From Phragmites australis (Eukaryota; Streptophyta; Magnoliopsida; Poales; Poaceae): a DNA stretch of 64,000 bases. Numbering within the stretch: the first letter of the stretch is position 1; each line of letters begins with the position of its first letter. Position numbers and translations under genes: made by a program. A model generated the notes under the pieces. The model saw only the letters and a program-made list of their open reading frames with translations, searched no databases and had not been told where the DNA came from. Shown here one piece after another: positions 52,595-64,000 of the stretch. Location: positions 17,863,501-17,927,500 of the forward strand of contig NC_084942.1 of assembly GCF_958298935.1 (NCBI RefSeq). Direction: 5' to 3'.

Positions 52595-55500
52595 ATGTCT
52601 GGCGGCGGCGGCGGCGGCGGGTGCAGCGTCCGCGCCATCTGGATCCTCACGCCGCACGACACCGTGGCCTTCTCCAGGTGCCTTCCCACCCGGAGCTTTT
52701 TCCGCGTCAATATTTGGCCCGGCCTTCTGACCTCGCGACCTCACCTTTTATTCATTTCACGAGGCGGTTCGCGGTGGTAGAGAAGCGGTGGCGCGCCGCG
52801 TGGGAGGTGGAGGGCGACGGAGAAGGCGGGAGAGGGGCGTGGACGCCGCCGCTGCCGGCCGACCACGAGGTCGCTGCCGCCTTCGCCGAGCGCAGGAGAA
52901 GGTTCGACGTCGGTTTCTTGGTTCTTGGATTAGCTTACCAATTGCAGTGTGATGGATGTGTGAAATCAGTTGCAAGATTACTCGTGAGTACAAGTGAATT
53001 GGGTGTCAGGATATGATTCAGATTATATGGCAGCAACAGAATGATACAGGCATACAACAATGCTGCTTTGTCTGAAAACACCAGAAACTGAAGCTCCTTG
53101 TACATGTATAGCAGCAAACAAATAAAAATTAAAAGTACAGTGCTCGTAAGAATTGCGATTAGTTGATCAAAGTTCATTCACTAAAACTATAAGCCTGTGC
53201 TGTGGTTTGCGGTCGCATAATGCAGTAATGCTGTAGGAGGTGGTAATAGATGCGATACATATTTGATATATAATTGTCACTCTGCAGGGAAGGCACTGCA
53301 CGTGGTTCTGGTATTCTCACAAGATTATCATCTGTGGGATCAGATTCCTGGGTTGACGATCCGGTTACTCGCCATGTTGTGTCGCTCAGCATCGATAAAG
53401 AGGAAGGGGATGGCTTCATGCTGTGGCCTGTGGTTCTGCAGAAGCGTGGAGGGTATTATGTCCTTGTGTTGCCTCTGGTGGATCCTCAGTCGTTTAGAGC
53501 GTACGAGAATCTCTTCAAAAGGTCTGATTGTGGGAGTTCAGCCAAGGAGAATGGGAATCTTTCCTCCATCCTGCTCAATCTTCCATGCATAACAGGGTAA
53601 TGTAAGTTTGCGTACCTATTATGATTGTGTGATCATTTGATTCTGAGTTTCATTTTCTTCAATGCCAGCTCCATCACCACTTTCATTGAATATATGCAAA
53701 TGTTTGTGACATACATCTTCAGCAACGGATCAACGATTATGTTCATTTTATGAACACCTGATGTAGTTCAACAAACAACCTAATTAGCTTGCATGCTTAC
53801 ACCTCATGTTTAATGATAGGGCCTTTATGGTTGCGCATGTTATTGGGGACATAATTACTGGTGATATTGCTGAACCTGAGGTGATTGTTAGTTCTGGGCC
53901 CTCTGTTAGTGGACTCTTGGATTCCTTGACTGGAAGTATAGGTATTTCAGCGCGACCAAAACCTATTGCTGCGCCTGTTGCAGCACCAACTGCATCAGTC
54001 TCCTCGCCTGCGGGTGCTGCTCAATCCGAGTCTTTAAAAGGTGGTGTAAGACCTTTTGACAAGGATTTACTGCGGAACTTTATCATCGGTTCCATGCCTT
54101 TTGGTTAGTATCGACAGAGCCTACTATCATGGAGTATACACTTCACATTGTTTTCTCATAAAGCTTCTTCATGGATCTATACTCTGATGAGCCAACTTAG
54201 CTAATAAAAAGTTTCTGCAGGCACACCTCAGGATCTTAATTATGCCAATGTTACTTCGATTAGAGCAACTGGAGTTTCAGCTGATCCTCTACCGACAGAC
54301 CAGAAGCAACCAGCCTGGAAGCCCTACCTGTACAAAGGGAGACAAAGAATTCTCTTTTCTAGCCTGGAGACTATAAATGCTGCACTGTATGACCGTGATG
54401 ATGTGCCAGATTTCCTTTCTGTTTCAGGACAAGTGACCTGTAGGGCTGAACTAGAAGGACTACCTGATGTTTCTTTGCCACTGACTGGGTTAAAAGCTGC
54501 TCATGTCGAGGTGTCATCATTCCATCACTGTGTTCAAGCTTCAGAGCCCACTAATAATAAACAGACCCTGGTTTTTCAGCCACCATTAGGAAATTTTGTT
54601 TTGATGCATTATCAAGCACCATGCAACATTGATCCTCCTGTTAAAGGGTTCTACCAGCTGTCTATGGTTTCTGAGAATGAAGGTGCTTTTCTATTCAAGC
54701 TGAAATTGATGGAGGGGTACAAATCTCCCTTCATTATGGAATTTTGCATGATTACAATGCCATTCCCTCAAAGAAGAGTTGCGTCATATGATGGAAATCC
54801 ATCAATTGGGACAGTTTCGATGACAGAGCATTCAATTGAATGGAGAATTGTTTCAAGCGGCCGGGGGCTCAGTGGTAGGAGCATTGAGGCTACCTTTCCT
54901 GGTACTGTTAGATTTGTTCCTAGAACAACACAGAGAGCAAATTCATCATATCGCTCAGTTTCAAGCACCGTATATGCTGAAGATAGTGACAGTGAGCAAG
55001 ATAATGTTAAGAATGCAGCTAACTTGGATGACTACATCATGGAAAAAATGAATAAGGATCTTCAGGCAGTTGACTTAGAAGAGCCATTGTCTTGGCAAGC
55101 ATATAATTATGCCAAGGTATGTCTCTACCAAACGGTGTACTAGGAAAGCTCGAGAAGCCTTCTTGTCACATTCTTTTTTTTTTTAACATTAGATCATCAA
55201 TAATTACCGTATCTGGTCATGAATTAATGGGATGCTTGATAACCTTTGTCATATTTTCTTTTCAGCTTGGTAAGTTTCAGCTATTATGTTAGTTTATATA
55301 GGTCTGTGAAACATTTGACTTTTGTATTATTTCTTCATATATTATCTATGCCCAAAACAGATATTATAACTGGGAAGCAGTTTTTCGTGATATGCTTTTA
55401 GTTTATACCATCTATATTGGTGGTATCAGTTGGGGCATGCGGCACCTGTTCATTCTTTTACTCATTCATGAAGTTTTCTACTGCCCAAAGACTATTGCTT

Positions 55501-56615
55501 AGATTCTTTTGTCTATGTTTTGCATGGGCATGCATGTTAGTTTTTCTTAGGCTTCTTTTCTACTCTGTTGATTGATTATGAAGCATTTTTCTAGGTTTCA
55601 TTTAAGATAATTGGAGGCACGCTGTCTGGCCTTTTAATTGATCCAAGATCTGTAAGTTACACATTACTTTTCTCACTCACCTATAGGGAGTTTGCTTCAT
55701 TATATCTTCAATAAATTTCTTCAGTGGCTAAACCTTATTATTAGATCCACAATCCGACAGACAATTACATTCATAAATTAATTGGCTTAGATATTCGAAA
55801 TAAAACATTGTTGATAATCAGTGTTGTTTGTTAAGTCACAAAATGGTAATCACGCTTCACCATGTCATGCACACACAGATTTATTCAGCTACCTGCCCAC
55901 AAACTCCACAATAAACCAAGCCACCCAGATCAAAATATTGTGTTATTTTGCTACTAGCTCAATTCTTAGCAATTAGATATTTCTCAGTTTGAGGTTTCAG
56001 GCAGAATTTCTGTCTACATATTTATGCCATATCATATATCACGGTCAAGGTTTATCATCGTTACACTTTAAGTTAATTACTCAAGATTACCTGCTTAAAT
56101 ATCAGCCTTTCCACTTTTAAACAGTTATTTTGTCAGTGTGTTGATGTTGTACTGATGCATAGATGATAGAATAGAGATATTGAAGTTACATTTCACTCTT
56201 GTATAGTGTTATTAGAAGTGTTTTGTACGCAAAAGTTCCCTGATGCTTTATTGAAATAAATCTGTCACAAATTTACTTCATGTTTTGATGCTTTAATGAC
56301 CTCCTGCAGGTAAACATTTACCCTTATGTTAAAGCCCCAGCTGAATACTCAATGCAGGTACCTTTTTTTTATCTTGATAGCTATACAATTTTGTTCCATT
56401 AATCATTACATAGTGAATCCACTGAAATTGGATCTGCTTTCGCAGCAGCTCCATATTTAGTCTTGGACGATTTTTATATTGATGAGATATTGATCTTTTG
56501 ATAACTGAGATGATGCGAGATTTTTTTTTCCCATTGACAGGCTTCTTCTGGAGATTACATACTGTGGAATACATTAGGTAGATGTCCTACTGCTGCTTTG
56601 CCTAGAGAATTTTGA
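52595..56615 (+). CDS. AP-5 adaptor complex mu subunit, eight exons
   Basis: Exons: 52595-52677, 52764-52901, 53288-53596, 53820-54103, 54221-55116, 55595-55651, 56310-56357, 56541-56615. All introns are GT-AG, phases agree, and the total is 1890 nt, or 629 residues. The protein matches plant AP5M throughout. It has a longin-like N terminus (CSVRAIWILTPHDTVAFSRR), DSWVDDPVTRH, ITGAFMVAHVIGDIITGD and GLLDSLTGSIGIS. The mu-homology half carries QPAWKPYLYKG, CRAELEGLPDVSLPLTGL, FQPPLGNFVLMHYQ, VKGFYQLSMVSENEGAFLFK, SIEATFPGTV, MNKDLQAVDLEEPLSWQAYNYAK and the C-terminal GDYILWNTLG. AP-5 is a clathrin-independent adaptor at late endosomes; mu normally binds cargo and the other subunits. The ATG is followed by a Gly run encoded by GGC repeats. 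No defect is seen. Introns 5 and 6 are the longest and AT-rich. Confidence 0.93.
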
Positions 56616-57480
56616 TTGTCAGTGTTTTTCATCGTACAATGTCGGACTTTTGTGCATGTCTTTTGCTGTACAGACTACAGAGCTCTCCATTATGCCTGCA
56701 GAGCTCTCCATTGTTTCTCCTTGTTCCATTGTCTTTTGTGCTGGAAGTTTTTGGTCCTTCCTATTCAGGAGTTCTTGTTTCAAGGATGAAAACTACAAAC
56801 TTGCAGATCTTGTTGTCTTAAGCCCCGCGACCAGATCTAATCATCAAGCCATGATCTTATGAACAAATAAAATTTCCATCACTTGTGGTTGCGATCTTTA
56901 GTTGATAGTTTTTACAAGTGATGATTTGGTGTACCAGCAAGAGATTTAAATGAAAAATCCAATTCGTTGTGTTTAACTGACCAAACATATGATCACCGGT
57001 GGATGTGTTATGTGTTGAGCAATAACACAGCCTCATAAAAAACTACTTTTTTGTTTAATTTATTTGTCATGCCCATGCCATGCCATGCATGATGTCACTG
57101 ACATAGGAACATGATTGCCTTGTGCGCATAAAGCTTGACGAATCTAGTCACATACCAAGCACTGAAAGGAACCAGACATGACCGTATGCTATTTGTCATG
57201 AAAAGAAAAAGGAACTCTAGTTATTGCCAAAGCTTCTAGGAAATTTTCAGAAAGATATGGAGAAAAATTAGAGCCACTTATCATTCTTTCATTAAAACCT
57301 TTTCTTGTGTCCGGCGGTGAAGCTACAAAAGTACAAATTGGGCAAAAATCCAAATGTAGATAACGTATCCGATCGTATTTGCCGAAATAGATAATATATC
57401 GTTGTATTTAAAATTTTAGCATACGTATTCGATACCTTATTTACCAAAATGAATTTTTGGCATACTGCACCTTAAAAACA
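56616..57480. other. 3' flank of the AP-5 mu gene
   Basis: This is the probable 3' untranslated region, with a possible polyadenylation signal AATAAA at 56866-56871, about 250 bp after the stop. The short repeat GCAGAGCTCTCCATT-like occurs twice near 56675-56715. Nothing else is recognised. Confidence 0.5.
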
Positions 57481-57850
57481 AGCTGGCCTTGGCTTTTTGG
57501 CACATGAGGTGCCGAATACAGTCCACAGTGCCTTTTTGGCATCTCGTGTGTCGAAAACTGTGGGTCAGGATTCTTTTGCGTCACGTCGCGTCGCCTCGTT
57601 GTCGACACCTCATGTGTCGGAAACGGTGGGTCGGGATTTTCTTGCATCACGTCGCGTCGTCTCATTGTTGCCTCTGTTGTCTCGTGTCTAAAGATGTGAG
57701 AGAGACGTGTTGTCATTTTATGTTTGAAGCTCTATCATGTGATCACTTCGTGTCTAAAGATAGGAGTCAGAATAGAGGTGTTATTATTTTATGCTTAAAG
57801 CTCTGTCGTGTGATCACTTTGTGTCTAAAAGGCTGAGTCAAAACATAGGT
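57481..57850. repeat. Diverged tandem repeats
   Basis: Units of about 75-85 bp are repeated: TTTTTGGCATCTCGTGTGTC, AAACTGTGGGTC and CACGTCGCGTCG recur two to three times. They are followed by two copies of a unit with GAAGCTCT, GTGTGATCAC and TTTGTGTCTAAA. The open frames crossing this block are repeat artefacts. Confidence 0.6.
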
Positions 57851-58159
57851 ACGAACATATCTCATGGTTTGATCCTAAGCACATTAATGTTATCAATTGC
57901 TAACTTTTGACAAAATTGTAAATTATTTGCTAATTTAATTGTACATTTCAAAATTTCAAACTCACCATGTAGTCTGAAAAGCTGTGGACAGCCTTAACAC
58001 TTATCTATGTTTAAACTTGCACAATTTAAAATGTAGTAGTGGCAATATTTTCGCTTGTAGCATTGATCTCAAGATGAGCAGTGCATTGCTATTGAATACC
58101 TAGATCATCTCAAGATGACGATGGAAAGTGATGATATAAATTAGCAGAAAAATGGCAGT

Positions 58160-60440
58160 TGTGTCAGTCAAGACTATTAGGGTAAGATGGTTGTGGTCTC
58201 TGATGTGGTGATTGGAAGTTGTGAGGATGGGTAGAAGAAAATCCACCATCATCTTCAGGATCATCAGTGTCCTCCGGAGATTGAGACTTTGAAGGGAGGG
58301 GTCCTTGTGGTATGAAATCGTCGTCCTCATCGTCATCTTGAGCTATCACGATAGGAGCATGTCATATTTCCTTGTTCGTTGTACGTCATATCGATATGGT
58401 GCGTGAACGTCCTCTTGTAGTGTTCTTTGAACCTTCTCATGTATTATTGCTGGAACGTCATTGCGCATTATCGTCATCATTCTTTGCCTCATAGAGAAAC
58501 CTAGCACAAAAGAATGGTCAGTTAGTTCGCACACCCTGAGATACATTTGACGTCGCTCGTGCAAGAGGGCCATAAGGTCATCGGTGGTTACATGTAGTAG
58601 CGGAGCGGTCAATTCTGAACAGAAGGGTCTTGCATGCAATTTGGACATGGCTTGGATTAGGTTGTTCTTCTTGAAGGGATCATCCTTTCCTTCACGCACA
58701 ACCTGCAAGGAGGTATTTAATGCTATATCGATCGTTGTAGGTGTCCATGAAAAACATGTACTAGAAGATCTCACCATATATGTATTGATCCTTGACTGCA
58801 ACGTTCTGGCTCTGCACCAAAGCACGCATCCCTGATTCTTTAATAAACATTAAACAAGTATTAATATCATAATTAATATGTAAAAATGCTTAATAAATTA
58901 TTAATGAATAAAGTTATGTGTCATAATTATTTGACAAATATTAAATAATTAAAAGTAATCACATTAATAATACAGTGAATAAGACATAATAGAGATGACT
59001 ACGATAATAAAGTGAATAATACATATGTCATGAACATGTACAAGTGCTCTGAAAAACTGTATTGGCTATTCAACGATGACGCCGCCGCACGCAATCCTCA
59101 AGGATGTAAGCATCTGGTGGTGTGTGGCCCTCATCCCAGCGACATGTGATTGCTCGTACCACATGTGCCCTTGCTCATCATCATCATCGTCCTTCCCTGT
59201 GGGACCCCATCGATCTAGACCCACTAACTCGGCCATACATGTATCATGATAAAGGATCCTCATGCGGAAGTGTGGACGCCTGTAGCACGTGCTCCGGTGG
59301 AGTTTGGCATTTGCTACGTGCAGTCAATGACGTTCTCGTGATGAGTTGATACTACAAGTGGAGGTGTCATTGTAGTCTGAGGAGGTTGTGTCCACTGCAA
59401 GGGTTGTGAACCCAGTGTACACTGCTCAGGCTCTGGAGCCTCCGTGCACTCCTCAGCTGCAGCACCGGAACGTGACATATGATGCTTTGCAGCCAAAGAT
59501 GGCTCTCGTGACTGTGCCCAAACGAGTTCCTCACGGGCACTGGATGAGCACCTGCTATGGGAAGCACGGGACGGATCCATGGCTGGTAGGTCGTACCCCC
59601 TCGAACGCAGGGTACAATCACCTAGACCACGTAACGCGGATAGCAAGTGAGACCCTCTCATCCTCATGTAGTCCCAGAGAGAGTTCCGATCCCTCCGCGT
59701 TGATGACCCGCTTACTTCCCCACAAGCTTGCTTCGCCTACGTATGCATTTCGTACGCCTCTTTAGTCTATATAAGATGAGGGCTATATCAGTCATACGGA
59801 AGTTTAACCAATGAAAATCGTTATAAGTACCGCATCACTTACCACAACATGAAAAAGGCAGGCACGATCCTCGGAAAAGGGTCTGGGGGCTGGTTCTACA
59901 AGTCCGCTGAGTAAGGTGGCACGCGTGCACGAACGGTACCACGAAAGGTACTCCCAGTACCTACCGTCGTTGTATATTCCAGCAGGAACGACAACATCCA
60001 CCGCGGCTAACTCCGTCCACCAGTTTATGTGCTCAGCATTCATAGATGACCAGTCCTGCATGCCTCCGCTCCTCTGTGCGCTCCTCCTGTACGTGACGTA
60101 AACAATTATAATTTCTTAACATGGATCACCTAAAGTAATAATGCTACATACAATAACACACTTACTCATACACCTGTCCAGCGTCTCGTGGGGAGGTATT
60201 GGCACCAACTGTCGGTGCCCAAACTGCCTTTGGACACACTCACGAGAATATACTTCCATGTTATTCATGTACAACAAGACGTATCTAATTATCCATAAGT
60301 TTGAGTCACGCAAACAAGCGGATGTGATAAAACCTCCAATTGCAATTTTGGTCACTCATGACATACGCCATGGATCCCACTCCATGATATCGGCACTGAG
60401 GACGTCTAGATCACTAATCATAGGGGAGTACTAAAAGTGT
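58160..60440 (-). pseudogene. Broken plant-mobile-domain (MAIN-like) gene
   Basis: On the - strand several open pieces follow in order. DIMEWDPWRM and VQRQFGHRQLVPIPPHETLDR come first (60400-60180). HINWWTELAAVDVVVPAGIYNDGRYWEYLSWY and ATLLSGLVEPAPRPF follow at 60061-59804. A Ser/Pro-rich stretch is next (59667-59314), then a Glu/Asp tail and a C-terminal piece (58825-58346). The RQFG...IP and W-x-x-Y-x-x-W-Y signatures recall the aminotransferase-like plant mobile domain shared by MAIN-like proteins and some transposons. Stops separate the pieces, and a few junctions could be introns. I therefore call it a probable pseudogene or transposon-captured copy. Function unknown. Confidence 0.45.
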
Positions 60441-60790
60441 ATCTAGCCCTTATGTGTGGTTTTGGTAATTAATGATAATACCTATAGACTAACAATAGTG
60501 TTGAGTTTGTTAGTAGGTTGTTTCATAGGTAATGTATTGAGAGATATACATGAGCTCTAGGTGTATGGGGAGATTGAAAATGCATCAAGATGAATGAGCT
60601 CTAGGTGATGCTCATAAGGAGAAGGAAAAAACTCAATAAGATTGACAATAAACTTGAAGACTAAGTTACTTGTGGAGATCAAGTAACTAAAGGTAATTAA
60701 CAACATAGAGTGCAATATTGAAGAAAAAGAAATGCATCAAGGCTTCAAGTGGAGAAATTTAAGTTGCTTCTATTACCATGCAAACGTCTA
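60441..60790 (+). mobile_element. Truncated LTR start, copia-like
   Basis: The sequence GTGTATCTAGCCCTTATGTG then GTGGTTTTGGTAATTAATGA then ACTAACA follows the start of the solo LTR at 2617 (ATTTTGGTGATTAATGACAA, GGGACTAACATG). It fades out after about 350 bp. No downstream coding region is present. Confidence 0.5.
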
Positions 60791-61420
60791 CATGTCTGTA
60801 TTTTTAGTAGCCATTGATTTGTTCAGAAAACAGGAAGAGAAATCTGTTTGTCACAGGCAGCTTTCAATCCATTGCTTCCACTTAAACTGATGAGGACAAT
60901 TACCTGTAACATGCAACATGTCTGGCGAACAATGTGGTTGACACCAAATTAAGCATGTTGCCTTATTTTCCAATTTTCAGTTCTTTTTTTCCCTTAATTC
61001 TCGTTTCAATTTCCCGGCCAGGCAAGTGACTGTCCGGCTTATAGTCACGGGAATGTGGAACCATGCCGCGTTCGTCATCCTAGAATGTCATGCCTGTTCC
61101 GTGAACACGGAAACAATCTAATCCCGCTTTGTCAAAATCTTTCACAAGTAGCGTATCGTGTTCATCAATCCTGTTCCTCGACCACATTGGACCCGGGAAT
61201 TATGTGACTATGGTCCGACTAAAAAGCTACCATTTTGAACAGTGGGAGGTGAACATACCATGATCAGTTTTGGGAAAGTGCACCACAAATTTAACAATTT
61301 AGTTCAAATGTGCACTTAAATTCTGAGGATACAGATTTGAAATCCCATTTCAAAATAGATCGAATTGTTGTTAGGCGGAGGAAGAGCGAGCCACTCTTCT
61401 CAGTTTCAGAACAGACATTG
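60791..61420. other. Intergenic, no gene recognised
   Basis: Mixed-composition DNA with no long reading frame, no clear repeat structure and nothing recognised. Confidence 0.5.
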
Positions 61421-63070
61421 TTTCTAGATACTCCGGAAAGAGGACTTTTCTCGAACACGCAGAAGAGCTGTGCATCATTGTATTAAAAAGAAAAGTGACC
61501 TAGTTTATAAAGAAAACCGGACCCGAAAACTTTAACAAGCACTGCATTACAACCCGCGAAGCCCAGCTCATGCGCAACAGAAAGAGAGAAAGAAAGGAAC
61601 CCCAAACCACCTAAACAACCGGACGATAGGCATGGCTAAGCAGCATACAACCCGGCAGACACAACAAACAGCATACAACGCAGCACTCTCGATCAACCAA
61701 ACGGCACCCACAGGCCACACCAAACGATGCTACATCGCCAGCAATTGTGTCCAGCTAGCACCTCAACCAGAACATCCCAACAACTCCACAGGTGGAGCCC
61801 TGCTCCCACTCTTGACAACCCAACTCAGTCGGTGACTCCCATGCCAAGCCACAAGCTCAGATGGGGTCCTGGGACATAGACACTGTTGTGAAGCGCCGAA
61901 AAGGTGATGAGAAGCCTTGTCAAATAGGAGATCAATGGATTTGGACAAAAGAGCAAATAACAACGGAGGATGGTGTGCCCTGCAAGGAGTGTCGTCGGTT
62001 ATAACAAAGAGCATAGGGATTCTCCGAAACGACGCCTTCAAGAAGAAAGCAGCAGCAAAACCGTCGTCGTTCATCCGGGAAGCCGAACAAAGTTTTCACT
62101 CGGAGAGAGATCCAGGGGAAGATTCGATACAATGTCTCCAGAGAGGTAATGACACCCACAAGCGTCACCGTCATCGGCAAGTTGCCTGCCAAGGCTTTCG
62201 CCCATAATTCTCCCCTACCACGACACAACCCAATTAACCAAAGGCTCAACGGGTCGACCAGACCATTCACCAGTAACCAACAGCACTCAGCACAAGAGCA
62301 TGATGGCCCGAGCTACGCATCCTCCAGCAAGAGATGGCCGAGGATGAAGTCCTGGCCCGCTGTAACGCACAGCAAGACCGCCGGGGTTGCACCAAAATCG
62401 TCTTCAACATTGACCAGCACCCGCACCAGGCAACAGCTGCCCGACCGCCAGCAGAGTCGTGCAGGACGAGAAGGGTGAGGGAAAGCCAATGCAGCCAACA
62501 GGTCTCCAACAGCCGCGCCTGCACCTACAGCCTAAAGTCAATGTGGAGCAACTACGTCGGCCGCCGAGACCCAGAGCTGAGGAGCCTGGAATCGGTCGCC
62601 AATGGGTGGATCCCACAACCGCTCGGAGGAGCGGGGATGAGCAACCGCAATAGAGGACCACGCCGACCGAAGGGAAAATAGACTAGAGGAGGGAGCCATG
62701 CGAAGGATCTAGCCGCACGGACACCGCAGGGCCCAACCCTATCGAAGGACACCACGCTGGCAACGGATCCAAGCGGAAAGGGAGATCTGACGAGGTACAA
62801 AGCGGATCCACCCGCATCAATGGCACACGTGGAACGGAGGGGAGTGGAGAAGGAGGAGGAGAGCAAGGGGAGGAGGGGGGATGACACCGCTTGACATCGC
62901 TCCCAGCTGCCTCCACCGCCGTCATGGTCGTCGCTGGCCGACGGTGGTGATAGCGGCCTAGTCAGGCCGGTGGAGGAGGAAGTTGAGGGAGGGGCATGTT
63001 GCCCTCGAGTCGCCTCTGAGGAGATGACACGAGGGAGGGAAACGATCCACCATGTAGAATGGTGTTCCTC
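61421..63070 (-). mobile_element. Retroelement-like non-coding block, minus orientation
   Basis: On the - strand the left end reads CTTTTTAATACAATGATGC then GCGTGTTCGAGAAAAG, a tail commonly seen at the 3' end of LINE-like and other retroelements in grasses. The rest is GC-rich with open - strand frames of up to 212 codons (62552-63190) that match no domain I know. No reverse transcriptase is visible, so it would be a non-autonomous or 5'-truncated element. Confidence 0.35.
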
Positions 63071-63743
63071 CAGAAAGAGGACTTGCCTAGAAGCAACGCC
63101 AAGATCCTTAAGGGTGGAAAAATGAAAATTAATGGCACCAGAGAAAGGGACAGTGGAGCACCCACCGTTGCGGCTGCACGTGGATCCCACTCTGCCCTTG
63201 TCGGCCGGGCCCTCCTCCTCGCTGTCCTCCTTGCCGTCACCGTCGCCTCCTTCCTCCTAGTAGCCGAGTCGTCCTGCCCCCAAGGTGTGCCCTCCTCATC
63301 TGTCCTATCCCCTCCCATAGTCCCACTGTCGAGTATCTTGAAACTTTCATACTTGAGTACTTCGCTGCACGCACCCAAGATCACACTTTGCCCAGATGCG
63401 AGCACTAAACTAATGTGTTAGGTAGATTTGAGGCAGCTAAGGATAAATATCGCTAGTTTAGCGACAGAAGTGGTTTCAATACTCTTGTGGCAATCCTAGT
63501 TAGTGCATCTAATGTGTCCAGACAATTCATTGGTGAAGGACATAAGCCAGATACACTATAGCAACTATGGTAGGGAAGGATTCTCGCATATAACCATTGT
63601 CGGAAGGAGGTGAGAGGAATGAAACCTAGGGATGCAGTGTGCTTGCTAATATATATCGACATGACTAATAATGCACACACTAGTTAAATGTACTCAAGTA
63701 TAGATTGTCTTTTTACGGATTGGATTTGGTGGACGATGTATAT
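63071..63743. other. Intergenic, no gene recognised
   Basis: There is a short open + frame of 120 codons at 63059-63421 with a hydrophobic Ala/Leu/Val stretch (ALLLAVLLAVTVASFLL). It lies opposite part of the retroelement-like block. I see no support for it as a gene. Confidence 0.4.
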
Positions 63744-64000
63744 CACTACTACAGAAGTAGTCATAAGTGTCACCTCATCAGTGTCAGTTCAGTCAAAACT
63801 GGCACTGGTAGGGTATCAATGCCGGTTAGTAGCAATACCAAGCATCAACTTGTCCATTTAGATAAAAACCGGCACTAATACTACAATCGGACCCAAAAAT
63901 TTTATGCAATGCATTTTTTGGCCTGCACTGGTGTCCGTTCAACTCGATCACCACTCATGCATCCACCTTAACCTCTCGGTCACCACTCACGCGTCCACCT
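63744..64000 (+). mobile_element. CACTA transposon left terminus, runs off the window
   Basis: It starts CACTACTACAGAAGTAGTC and is followed by subterminal repeats such as AACTGGCACTG, ATGCCGGTTAGTAG and AAACCGGCACTAATAC. The repeat unit is different from the one behind the CACTA end at 40355, so it is a different family. The element continues past 64000. Confidence 0.65.

Noticed and set aside
40355..58041. CACTA element pairing CACTACTACA at 40355 with TGTAGTAGTG at 58032
   Set aside because: The right site has no subterminal repeats, the 3-bp flanks differ (ACA versus GCA), and the span would enclose an entire host gene and several retroelements.
62552..63190. 212-codon - strand frame as a gene
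   Set aside because: No recognisable domain, low-complexity Ser/Pro/Arg composition, and it lies in a retroelement-like block.

Overview
The window is plant nuclear DNA and almost certainly comes from a grass. The evidence is GC-rich single-exon genes beside AT-rich intergenic DNA, dense nested LTR retrotransposons of grass-type families, and protein genes that match plant families. The species cannot be resolved from the sequence. Three convincing host genes lie on the + strand: an intronless ARM-repeat membrane protein (24460-26883), an intronless G-type lectin receptor kinase of the non-RD class (36393-38780), and an eight-exon gene for the mu subunit of the AP-5 adaptor complex (52595-56615). 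Nearly everything else is transposon-derived.

Positions 1-1724 are intergenic. Positions 1725-23507 form a retrotransposon nest whose insertion order is fixed by target-site duplications. The oldest layer is a decayed Ty1/copia element on the - strand (LTRs 1725-2034 and 23194-23507, duplication CAAAA). It was split by two insertions. One is a solo LTR (2617-18616, duplication GTTGG) that was itself split by a young Ty3/gypsy element of the Tat lineage (2863-17302, duplication GCAGT). The other is a second solo LTR (19455-20313, duplication GCTAT).

The Tat element has near-identical 1.5 kb LTRs with a five-unit G-box repeat. Its 6 kb gag-pol frame has no frameshift but seven internal stops, each best explained as CAG or CAA turned into TAG or TAA. 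Downstream lies a long 3' region with an antisense accessory gene. That gene has its own TATA box and a 78-nt GT-AG intron that joins two open frames into one 1033-codon protein. I regard this antisense gene and the stop pattern as the most interesting content.

From 26.9 to 36.3 kb there are LTR remnants and a foldback MULE-type element with a perfect 9-bp duplication. From 39 to 52 kb there is a CACTA terminus, gypsy gag remnants on both strands, a 2.9 kb solo LTR with duplication GAAAA, and another LTR-like block. From 57 to 64 kb there are tandem repeats, a broken plant-mobile-domain gene on the - strand, further LTR and retroelement-like DNA, and a second CACTA terminus running off the end. 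The three host genes do not form a pathway with each other. The retroelement genes act together only within their own elements.
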